A stretch of 64,000 nucleotides of DNA from Mucilaginibacter sp. OK268 (GTDB lineage Bacteria > Bacteroidota > Bacteroidia > Sphingobacteriales > Sphingobacteriaceae): NCBI RefSeq assembly GCF_900103125.1, contig NZ_FNJV01000011.1:1-64000 (forward strand). The letters run 5' to 3'. Positions 17,814 through 25,334 of this stretch are shown one piece after another. Made by a program: the position numbers and the translations under genes. The notes below the pieces were generated by a model. The model was not told the origin of the DNA. It made no database searches and was given only the letters and a program-made list of their open reading frames with translations. Position 1 is the first letter of the stretch. Every line of letters begins with the position of its first letter.

Positions 17814-18716
17814 CTACATGCAAGATTTAATCTCTGTGTAAAAATCAAGATTAAATAATAACGACGGTGCTTTCAGGGCTTTTTTGATAATGTGTTTTCT
17901 TGTGGCTGATTTCTTTACCAACTTTTCTTTTAAAAGAAAATTATACAAAAAGGGATCATAAATTTTACAATTAACGATTGTACTTATCAAGAACCGATAT
18001 TGATCTTCAGTTAACTCTTTTTTTAGGCAAGAAAATCCATCATAAACACTTTCTTTAACGAGTTTAAAATTTAATGCAACCGCGGTAGTAGCAAATCGAC
18101 GATTAAAAAAAATCCTGTCGGACATTTCAAATTCAAAATTTTCAATAGCCATCTTTAACATGGTTGTCATATCAAACGGTGTAAGCCTTAAATTAGCACT
18201 GCAAAAGCCACCTAACTGCAAAAGTGATTTACGGCTATAGCAAACACCAGAAGGTGCCAATCCGCCTAATAAAAACGGAATCACAGCTTTTTGTCCTGCC
18301 AATACATTATTTAAACCAATGCCTCCTTCTTTCCAGTTTGAATAGAAATCACGAAACATGCTGCGCCCCCATAGTACATATTTTTCAGGAAAGTTTCTTT
18401 TTTGCAGAATATCGTAATATTTAGACAATGAATCTTCAAACAAGACATCATCTGCATGGCAATAAATCACATAATTTCCCTGAGCTTCTCGTAAACAAAT
18501 GTTATGATTTTCATACATTGGCACTGTATCCGCCCTTGAAATTATTTTTACTCTCGATGAATAAGGTTCAATAATTGCGGCCGTCCCATCTTTTGATCCG
18601 TTATTACTGATTAAAACCTCGTAAGGAAATGGGAAATCCTGATTTAATGCGCATTCAATCGTTTTAAGAATTGATTTCTCTCCGTTGTAAACAGGAATAG
18701 CTATTGTAAATTTCAT
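17814..18716 (-). CDS. Family 2 glycosyltransferase
   Basis: I use the ATG at 18716, which overlaps the upstream stop as ATGA and begins MKFTIAIPVYNGEKS, the true start of a GT-A domain. A longer frame from 18764 adds 16 residues with no family likeness. The protein is about 300 residues, with SNNGSKDGT near residue 40 as the nucleotide site and CHADD near residue 91 as the DXD equivalent. It should transfer a sugar onto the repeat unit. Given its place right after the dideoxyhexose genes, it is a candidate for the dideoxyhexosyl transfer, but that is only positional inference. Confidence 0.85.
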   Translation of the reverse strand: MKFTIAIPVYNGEKSILKTIECALNQDFPFPYEVLISNNGSKDGTAAIIEPYSSRVKIISRADTVPMYENHNICLREAQGNYVIYCHADDVLFEDSLSKYYDILQKRNFPEKYVLWGRSMFRDFYSNWKEGGIGLNNVLAGQKAVIPFLLGGLAPSGVCYSRKSLLQLGGFCSANLRLTPFDMTTMLKMAIENFEFEMSDRIFFNRRFATTAVALNFKLVKESVYDGFSCLKKELTEDQYRFLISTIVNCKIYDPFLYNFLLKEKLVKKSATRKHIIKKALKAPSLLFNLDFYTEIKSCM

Positions 18717-20074
18717 ATGGTATTTTTTAACCCTTGTGAAACCCTTAATCCACGTAAAACGCAATCATCAGTCCAATAATACTTCCATTGGCCAAATCTA
18801 CCAGCCAAAATCAGATCTCCGTATTTCGTATTATCTCCCTCCGCCCAGTTAGTCATAGGCATAAGGTCATCATTTTCGCGAGTCAAGCCATATTGTTCAA
18901 GCCACCCCAACACTATATCCTGATTTTTTACCTGTTGATGATCAAAAATTACATTTGCCCATTGCACCCATTTTGTATGATAGGTTTCAATATAATTACG
19001 GTCAAGTATCAGCCCCATTTCAAGTAACTCCTTTAAAACAGCTTCTGCAATTTCCTCGTCACTTATATTTTTCTGATTATAATTTGAAAAATAAACCTCA
19101 ACCTGAATTCCTGTTTTTCCTTTCGGCGCATTATTCGGCGAAAGCAGCTCAGTACAGTTTATACGCGTGCTATACTTATCTTCATCGTAAACGTATATCC
19201 AATTTTCAGGACGCGCTGTTTCATGATTCGCTACAACATTTACCAAAAGTACTGATGAGCAATTTAAAGCCTCAGCTGCTTGTTTTACATAGTCCGGAGC
19301 ATTACTTTTCTGTATCAGAACAGGCAAGGGAATCGTATTTATCAATTTATCATATTCAACATTTTCGCCATTTTGGAATGATAGCTGTTTTGTATCAAAA
19401 TTTATATGAGAAAGTTCATAATTAAGCTTTATGTTGGAGCCCTGTAAAAGCTTATCCGCAAAGGACATATATCCACCAGTTGCAGGATACCTCACTTTTT
19501 TAACATAATGTGTTTCCTCTTTTAACGGGCCTAAGTAACCTTCTTTAACTTGATCAATCTCTGGAAAAAAAACACGCTTACCTACCCATTGGGTACTTAA
19601 TTGCTGAGGTTCAGTAGTCCAATATTTTCTGGTATAGGCTGCAGGAAAGGTATCGGCAAATGTATTTCCAAAAGAATACTCAAGCCATTCCTGGTAATTT
19701 TTTGGAATAAAATCATCCGTATAAAAAGCGCGTGCACTTAAGAAAGCTTCCAAACATTTATCACGCAGGGGTTGCGGCACCGCATACAAATTGCTTTGTG
19801 CAGGATGTGGAATCCAGCTTCCCTTGTAATAGTTTATTGTTTTAACCGGGTACTCCAACACATTTCCTTTCACACTTTCCTTAAAAAGCGTTTTTACATA
19901 TTCATTATCCGTAAAAGATACATGGGGGCCCTCATCCCAGGTAAAACCATTTATATATTCAGAATGAACATGTCCGGTAGCGTGATTGTTCTTTTCATAA
20001 ATAACACATTGGTTGTGTCCAATATGATACGATGAACTTAAACCCGATAAGCCAGCCCCTAAAATTGTGATCAT
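18713..20074 (-). CDS. FAD-dependent oxidoreductase, UDP-galactopyranose-mutase/protoporphyrinogen-oxidase-like
   Basis: The 453-residue protein begins with a dinucleotide motif ILGAGLSGLSSSYH at residues 4-17 and an acidic VIYEKN at 24-29. HVHSEYINGFTWDEGPH follows, the FAD-contact region of the amine-oxidase/UGM/PPO superfamily. A YPATGGYMSFADKLL block near residue 200 is also typical. The exact reaction is not clear. In a sugar locus it could be a mutase or a sugar oxidoreductase; true UGM motifs are not complete. It starts only 2 bases after rfbH, so it is translated with the dideoxyhexose genes. Confidence 0.72.
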   Translation of the reverse strand: MITILGAGLSGLSSSYHIGHNQCVIYEKNNHATGHVHSEYINGFTWDEGPHVSFTDNEYVKTLFKESVKGNVLEYPVKTINYYKGSWIPHPAQSNLYAVPQPLRDKCLEAFLSARAFYTDDFIPKNYQEWLEYSFGNTFADTFPAAYTRKYWTTEPQQLSTQWVGKRVFFPEIDQVKEGYLGPLKEETHYVKKVRYPATGGYMSFADKLLQGSNIKLNYELSHINFDTKQLSFQNGENVEYDKLINTIPLPVLIQKSNAPDYVKQAAEALNCSSVLLVNVVANHETARPENWIYVYDEDKYSTRINCTELLSPNNAPKGKTGIQVEVYFSNYNQKNISDEEIAEAVLKELLEMGLILDRNYIETYHTKWVQWANVIFDHQQVKNQDIVLGWLEQYGLTRENDDLMPMTNWAEGDNTKYGDLILAGRFGQWKYYWTDDCVLRGLRVSQGLKNTI

Positions 20075-20075
20075 G

Positions 20076-21353
20076 TTATGAATTTATATATTTTCTAATC
20101 ACATCAGCCATATAATCGTAGTGCTCCGCATCAAGTCCAGGCCAAACTCCTAACCAGAATGATTGGTTCATGATAATATCGGTATTGGTTAAATCGCCAA
20201 CTACACGGTGCTGTACCCCGGTATAAGCAGGCTGTCTCAACAAGTTACCGGCAAATAATAATCGTGTGCCTATTTTATTTTCTTCCAAATGCTGAACAAG
20301 CATATGCCTATCAGCAGCATCTCCTTCCCTTAATGTCATCAAAAAACCGAACCATGATGGGTTACTGTTGGGGGTAGGTTCGGGGAGTATAAAAATCTCT
20401 TCAAATTCTTTCATCCTATCGTACAACAACTGATAGTTTTGCCTTCGTTTTTCAACAAAGCGCTCTATTTTAGCAAATTGAGAAACACCTAAGGCTGCCT
20501 GCATATCAGTTACTTTCAAGTTAAACCCTATGTGGGAATAGGTATATTTATGATCATACCCATATGGTAATGATCCTAATTGCTGAGAGAATCTACAACC
20601 GCATGTATTGTCTTTCCCTGGTTCGCAATAGCAATCACGCCCCCAATCCCTGAAGCTTTCCGCGATTTTACTTAACTCTGGGTTGTTGACGATAACGGCA
20701 CCCCCTTCGCCCATGGTGATATGGTGGGCCGGATAAAATGAAAAAGTTGAAATATCACCGTATGTACCGGTTTTTTTATCCTTATAAGTTGCTCCTAATG
20801 AATCGCAATCATCCTCAACAACCCAAAGGCTATATTTTTTTGCAACACGCATTACCTCATCAAGATTAAAAGGATTACCCAAGGAATGGGCAATCATGAT
20901 TGCTTTGGTTTTAGGTGACACCGCAGCCTCAATTAAATCGGCCTGTACGTTATGAGTAGCCACATCAACATCAACAAAAACAGGAATTGCGCCAAATTGT
21001 ACTATAGGATTTACGGTTGTAGGGAAGCCCGCAGCTACCGTTATTACCTCATCTCCGGGTTTAATGGCCCTATCACCCAATTTGGGGGATGTAAGTGTAT
21101 AGAATGCAACCAGGTTAGCAGATGAACCTGAATTGACCAAAAGTGCTTTGCTTGCACCAAAATATTGGGCAAAATCATATTCGAATTTGTTAGCAAAGCG
21201 TCCAGCTGTAAGCCATCCATCAGCAACAGATTCCATACATAACAGCAAATCATCTTCCTCGATTATTTTACCTGTTACCGGTATATAATTTGTTCCAGGA
21301 ATGCTTTTCTTGAAGGTTTTAAGTTCGAATTCTTTATTATTTATTGTAATCAT
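20076..21353 (-). CDS. rfbH: CDP-6-deoxy-L-threo-D-glycero-4-hexulose-3-dehydrase (E1)
   Basis: This PMP-dependent iron-sulfur enzyme (RfbH/DdhC/AscC) removes the C3 hydroxyl of CDP-4-keto-6-deoxyglucose, working with an E3 reductase. The 425-residue protein has the DegT/aminotransferase fold. The usual PLP lysine is replaced by histidine in FYPAHHITMGEGG, as known for E1. Cysteines at DDC, then CYC and TCGC have the spacing C-x57-C-x1-C-x7-C, exactly the [2Fe-2S] ligand pattern described for E1. This is strong evidence for the dehydrase rather than an aminotransferase. It overlaps the upstream reductase gene by 17 bases. Confidence 0.95.
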   Translation of the reverse strand: MITINNKEFELKTFKKSIPGTNYIPVTGKIIEEDDLLLCMESVADGWLTAGRFANKFEYDFAQYFGASKALLVNSGSSANLVAFYTLTSPKLGDRAIKPGDEVITVAAGFPTTVNPIVQFGAIPVFVDVDVATHNVQADLIEAAVSPKTKAIMIAHSLGNPFNLDEVMRVAKKYSLWVVEDDCDSLGATYKDKKTGTYGDISTFSFYPAHHITMGEGGAVIVNNPELSKIAESFRDWGRDCYCEPGKDNTCGCRFSQQLGSLPYGYDHKYTYSHIGFNLKVTDMQAALGVSQFAKIERFVEKRRQNYQLLYDRMKEFEEIFILPEPTPNSNPSWFGFLMTLREGDAADRHMLVQHLEENKIGTRLLFAGNLLRQPAYTGVQHRVVGDLTNTDIIMNQSFWLGVWPGLDAEHYDYMADVIRKYINS

Positions 21354-22233
21354 AATGCAATGATTTTTCTCTATTTATTGTTTCTATTAATCCTTCTTTT
21401 AAGTTATACTGTGGCCTCCACCCAAGACTGTGTAACAGGCTAATATCAGCGACTGAGTACATAATTTCACCGGCTCTTAAAGGCATAGCATCAAAATTCA
21501 ATGCGGTATCATTATCGCCTATAAGCTCTCTTATTTGTTGCGTCAAACTCCTTAATGAAAATCCTTCTCCTGAACCTAAAGGAACTCGAATATAATTGGG
21601 TAGATCATTAATTTTATTTATCAACGTAAGATAAGCTGATATAACATCTTCGATATATATAAAATCCCTGATCTGAGTACCTGGTGATAGGTCAATTGAT
21701 TCATCTCCATTCAAAATTTTAGATATTACAAAAGATACAAATTTGGATGTATCATCACCTGGTCCATAAAAATATTGAAGTTCAAGATCTATAACTTTAA
21801 ATAGACCATGGTTTAATTTCAAAACATCAGAAAATTGCTTTTTTGATAATGCATATACATTTAAATCGGCTGGTAAAGCTGTACTGGCGTTAAAAAAATA
21901 TTTAACTCCATATTTAATACAATTTTCAAGCAACTTAACAGGAAAGAAAAGATTTGCGTCATATATGCTGCTCAAAGTTTCTCCTTTACGGCCATAAGAG
22001 GTCGCTGTATGAATTACGCAACTAATATCATTACCCTCGAAAACACTTTTGTAGTCAATATTTTCAATATCAAAAACCAATACTTCGTTTAACAGATGTT
22101 TGATGCGTTTTAAGTCTGATGATTCCCTTTTTAGTATAATAATTTTATAACCCTTACTAATAAGAGCATTAACTAGGCTACTGCCAAGGTAACCAGTTGC
22201 CCCTGTTATCAAGATATTGTTTATACCGACCAT
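21337..22233 (-). CDS. NAD(P)-dependent sugar reductase/epimerase, CDP-abequose/paratose-synthase-like
   Basis: The 298-residue extended SDR has GATGYLGSSLV at residues 11-21 and the catalytic Tyr/Lys as VYALSKKQF near residues 146-154, with STALPADL as the serine/threonine block. Its size and place between rfbG and rfbH fit the last step of a CDP-3,6-dideoxyhexose pathway, the stereospecific reduction of the 4-keto group (RfbJ, abequose, or RfbS, paratose). No separate C5 epimerase (AscE) or C2 epimerase (Tyv) is nearby, so ascarylose or tyvelose seem less likely. Which epimer is made cannot be told from sequence. It overlaps rfbG by 13 bases. Confidence 0.8.
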   Translation of the reverse strand: MVGINNILITGATGYLGSSLVNALISKGYKIIILKRESSDLKRIKHLLNEVLVFDIENIDYKSVFEGNDISCVIHTATSYGRKGETLSSIYDANLFFPVKLLENCIKYGVKYFFNASTALPADLNVYALSKKQFSDVLKLNHGLFKVIDLELQYFYGPGDDTSKFVSFVISKILNGDESIDLSPGTQIRDFIYIEDVISAYLTLINKINDLPNYIRVPLGSGEGFSLRSLTQQIRELIGDNDTALNFDAMPLRAGEIMYSVADISLLHSLGWRPQYNLKEGLIETINREKSLHYDYNK

Positions 22234-23309
22234 GCTATTTGTTTTTCTACAGCTTTCTTTGAATATTGGATTATTTGATTAGTTCTTTTCTCTAACATAT
22301 TTAATCCTTCAAGATCGTCCTTATAACCTAAAACCGTAAAAGCTACAGTTTCTGCAAAAGAAAGCACTGGTTTCCATTGAAGACGATTCACAGCCTTAGA
22401 TATATCCAATTTTAACAACGTTGCCTCGTGTGGTTTAACATCCAAATCAGGTATTATATACCCTCCAATGCTATCAATAAGCAACATTTGATCAATCAAC
22501 TCTTTTACCGCGTAATTGGCTGTATCTTCAGGTCCAAAATTCCAGCCACCAACATACGTGGCACCCTTTAAGTATAAAGCGGCACCTAAATTTAGATATC
22601 CGCTCAACGGTTCTAGCACATGTTGCCATGGTCTTGTTGCATAAGGATTACGTACAAGTAGTTTCTCGCCTTTTTTTACTGCCCTGAAATAATCCGGCAC
22701 TATTCTGTTCTCTGCCCAATCGCCGCCGCCTATAACGTTTCCGGCCCGAGCCGATGCTATTAAACAAGAGCCTTCTGTTTTAAAAAATGAATTTAAATAA
22801 GACGATGTTATTAATTCTGAGCAACCTTTTGATGCACTATAGGGATCCTTACCACCCATCGGGTCATTCTCCCGGTATCCCCAAATCCACTCTCTGTTAT
22901 CGTAACATTTATCACTGGTAACATTAACCGCAACTTTAACAGAAGGCGTTTTTCTTACTGCTTCAAAAAAATTCACTGTACCCATTAAATTAGTTTCAAA
23001 CGTACCTGCAGGGTCATCATAAGAAAGTAGAACCAGGGGTTGGGCAGCTAAATGAAATGCTATATCGGGCTGAATTTCTGCAAAATAAGACAACAGTTTT
23101 TCGCCATCTCTTACATCTCCAACTTTGTGATTAATTTCATTTTCCAAACCACAGGTTACAAAATTATCCATGGAAGAATATGGATCAAGTGCATACCCAT
23201 AAACATCTGCACCTAATTCCTTAAGCCATATGGCTAACCATGACCCTTTAAATCCGGTATGGCCCGTTAATAATACTTTTTTTCCTTTATAGCAATTCCA
23301 AAAACTCAT
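22221..23309 (-). CDS. rfbG: CDP-glucose 4,6-dehydratase
   Basis: The enzyme converts CDP-glucose to CDP-4-keto-6-deoxyglucose with tightly bound NAD+. The 362-residue extended SDR shows GHTGFKGSWLAIWLKELG near residues 16-33, which is characteristic of RfbG. It also has NVTSDKCYDN near residue 130 with the threonine of the active site, and YSASKG as the YxxxK motif. Length matches the family. It lies 44 bases after rfbF and is followed by the reductase gene with an overlap. With rfbF and rfbH it defines a CDP-dideoxyhexose route. Confidence 0.95.
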   Translation of the reverse strand: MSFWNCYKGKKVLLTGHTGFKGSWLAIWLKELGADVYGYALDPYSSMDNFVTCGLENEINHKVGDVRDGEKLLSYFAEIQPDIAFHLAAQPLVLLSYDDPAGTFETNLMGTVNFFEAVRKTPSVKVAVNVTSDKCYDNREWIWGYRENDPMGGKDPYSASKGCSELITSSYLNSFFKTEGSCLIASARAGNVIGGGDWAENRIVPDYFRAVKKGEKLLVRNPYATRPWQHVLEPLSGYLNLGAALYLKGATYVGGWNFGPEDTANYAVKELIDQMLLIDSIGGYIIPDLDVKPHEATLLKLDISKAVNRLQWKPVLSFAETVAFTVLGYKDDLEGLNMLEKRTNQIIQYSKKAVEKQIAWSV

Positions 23310-23353
23310 TATGGATTATATTAAATCTTAAAATTATTCCTGATTAAACCTGC

Positions 23354-24124
23354 TTACCAGGTTTTCCACCTTGCTTTACCAAGCTGCCAATCTTCTTCTA
23401 ATTCATGTTTATCTCTCAATGTATCCATTGGCTTCCAAAAGCCCTGATGTTTATAGGCCAACATTTGGCCATCAGAAGCTATTTTTTCCATCGGATCACG
23501 TTCCCATATTGTACTGTCGTTATCTATATAATTAAATACATCGGGCTCGCAAACAAAAAAGCCACCGTTTATCCAGGAACCATCACCTTTAGGTTTTTCC
23601 ATAAAAGAGGTCACAGAATTATCTTCAGAGATATTTAATGCTCCAAATCTACCTGATGGTTGCACTGAGGTAACTGTACAAAACTTATTTGCTTTTTTAT
23701 GGGCTTCAAGCAATTGAGTTATATTAACATCTCCTACTCCATCACCATAAGTTAACATGAATGTCTCGTTACCAACGTGCTTTTGTACCCTTTTGATCCG
23801 GCCGCCTGTCATTGATTCATTACCGGTATCAACCAGGGTAATTTTCCATGGTTCTGCCTGTGAATCATGTATTTTAATTGAATTATCAGATAAATCAATA
23901 GTAACATCAGATTTGTGCAGGAAATAATTTGCGAAGTATTCCTTAATAACATATCCTTTGTAACCAAGACATACTATAAATTCATTAAAGCCATAACTCG
24001 AATAGATTTTCATAATATGCCATAAAATTGGCATTCCTCCTATTTCCACCATGGGTTTAGGTTTTAATACTGTTTCTTCGGATAATCTGGTGCCTAAGCC
24101 ACCGGCTAATAATACAACTTTCAT
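23354..24124 (-). CDS. rfbF: Glucose-1-phosphate cytidylyltransferase
   Basis: The enzyme makes CDP-glucose from CTP and glucose-1-phosphate, the entry to CDP-3,6-dideoxyhexoses. The 256-residue protein begins MKVVLLAGGLGTRLSEET, and KPKPMVEIGG follows at residues 22-31. The T-rich EET after the GTRL motif and the length of about 257 separate RfbF from RfbA (dTDP). MLTYGDGVGDVN near residues 123-134 is the metal-site region of cytidylyl transferases. The gene sits between the E3-like reductase and rfbG. Confidence 0.95.
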   Translation of the reverse strand: MKVVLLAGGLGTRLSEETVLKPKPMVEIGGMPILWHIMKIYSSYGFNEFIVCLGYKGYVIKEYFANYFLHKSDVTIDLSDNSIKIHDSQAEPWKITLVDTGNESMTGGRIKRVQKHVGNETFMLTYGDGVGDVNITQLLEAHKKANKFCTVTSVQPSGRFGALNISEDNSVTSFMEKPKGDGSWINGGFFVCEPDVFNYIDNDSTIWERDPMEKIASDGQMLAYKHQGFWKPMDTLRDKHELEEDWQLGKARWKTW

Positions 24125-24142
24125 GTATCGATTTTTATTTGT

Positions 24143-25183
24143 TTAATTTGTTACCAAAACTTTTACGTTATTACTTATTGGATAGCTGCAACAAAGCAAA
24201 TATTCGTCTTCCGATAATTCATCTTTTTTCGATACACCGATCATCTTTGCCGCTCCGGATAGTAATTTAGCTTTACATACCAGGCAATTCCCGGTTTGGC
24301 AGGAATAAGTAAGATCTAATAAAGAATCAAGGCCTGCTTCAAGAATACTTTTGCCTTTTACAACTTCGACGTTATAAGTAGTATTATCAAAAACAACTTC
24401 TACATTTTGTGTTGTTATTGATTCAAATTCCTTAGGATCCTTTACAGTTTCAAAATCTTCAGTGTAAATATTCTCTTCCGGTATTTCCAAAACAGACAAC
24501 TGGTTCTTTACAGATTCTTTAAGCCCAACAGGGCCACATATGTAATGTATTGTTTTATCCTTTGGTTTCTCCTGTTTCATGATTGATAAAACCTTTTTTG
24601 GATTTATCCTTCCTTCAATAACCCCGGGATTATTAGCGCTTATAAAAAGTTGCGAATGAAAGTGAAATACTGAGAAATTTTTAAATTTTGACTGGAGTAG
24701 TTCGATCTGGTCAGAAAAAATAACGCTTTCAGAATTTTTGTTTCCGTATACCAATGTAATATGATCACAAACTTCATTGTGCAATGCAAATTTAGCTATT
24801 GATAAAAGTGGCGTTATACCACTTCCGGCACCCCATAGTACTAAATGCGCTTCGGGCAAAGCTGGTATTTTACTTAAAGTAAAATCACCTAATGGTTCCA
24901 TTACCTCTACAATGTCACCAACAGCTACCCGGTCATTAATATGGTTTGAAATTATCCCTCCGGGTACCCGCTTTATTGTAACTTCAATGTTAGGGTCAAT
25001 GCCGGGAGCCGAAGAAAAAGAATAGGGGCGTATATACCTACGGCTATTTATTCTAAAAATTAATGTTAAATATTGCCCGGAAAGATATTTAATTTTCTTT
25101 AGGCCAGGTTGTTTAAAACAAATAGTAACAGTATCAATTGTTTCTTTTCTGACTTCTACAACTTTTAATGTATAAGTAATCAT
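24143..25183 (-). CDS. Flavin/[2Fe-2S] NAD(P)H reductase, proposed E3 partner of RfbH
   Basis: The 346-residue electron-transfer protein has three parts. An FAD domain has RPYSFSSAPG near residues 52-61, and an NAD domain has LWGAGSGITPLLSIAK near residues 115-130. A C-terminal plant-type ferredoxin domain has CQTGNCLVC near residues 293-301 and a fourth Cys in LLCCS. Characterised E3 reductases (AscD/DdhD) carry the ferredoxin domain at the N-terminus, so the domain order here is PaaE-like. Its place 18 bases before rfbF makes E3 its most likely job: giving two electrons from NADH to RfbH. A general oxygenase reductase is the alternative; no oxygenase is nearby. Confidence 0.82.
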   Translation of the reverse strand: MITYTLKVVEVRKETIDTVTICFKQPGLKKIKYLSGQYLTLIFRINSRRYIRPYSFSSAPGIDPNIEVTIKRVPGGIISNHINDRVAVGDIVEVMEPLGDFTLSKIPALPEAHLVLWGAGSGITPLLSIAKFALHNEVCDHITLVYGNKNSESVIFSDQIELLQSKFKNFSVFHFHSQLFISANNPGVIEGRINPKKVLSIMKQEKPKDKTIHYICGPVGLKESVKNQLSVLEIPEENIYTEDFETVKDPKEFESITTQNVEVVFDNTTYNVEVVKGKSILEAGLDSLLDLTYSCQTGNCLVCKAKLLSGAAKMIGVSKKDELSEDEYLLCCSYPISNNVKVLVTN

Positions 25184-25334
25184 AATTAAACCTAAAATAT
25201 TGTTAAAATTCTATTCACTACAGTCACAGTATTCACAATTATAATTAAAATAATCCTAATAATTATACAAATTCACTGAAAATTTGTTCGCAAAAAAATG
25301 ATTTTAATGAAATAATTTTAATTTATTTCACTTT

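Noticed and set aside
18955..19425. 156-codon plus-strand open frame
   Set aside because: It lies wholly opposite the FAD oxidoreductase gene, has no recognisable motif and unnatural composition, so it is a shadow of the real gene.
20076..21353. RfbH as a sugar aminotransferase
   Set aside because: The PLP lysine is His and the four cluster cysteines have E1 spacing, so it is a dehydrase.
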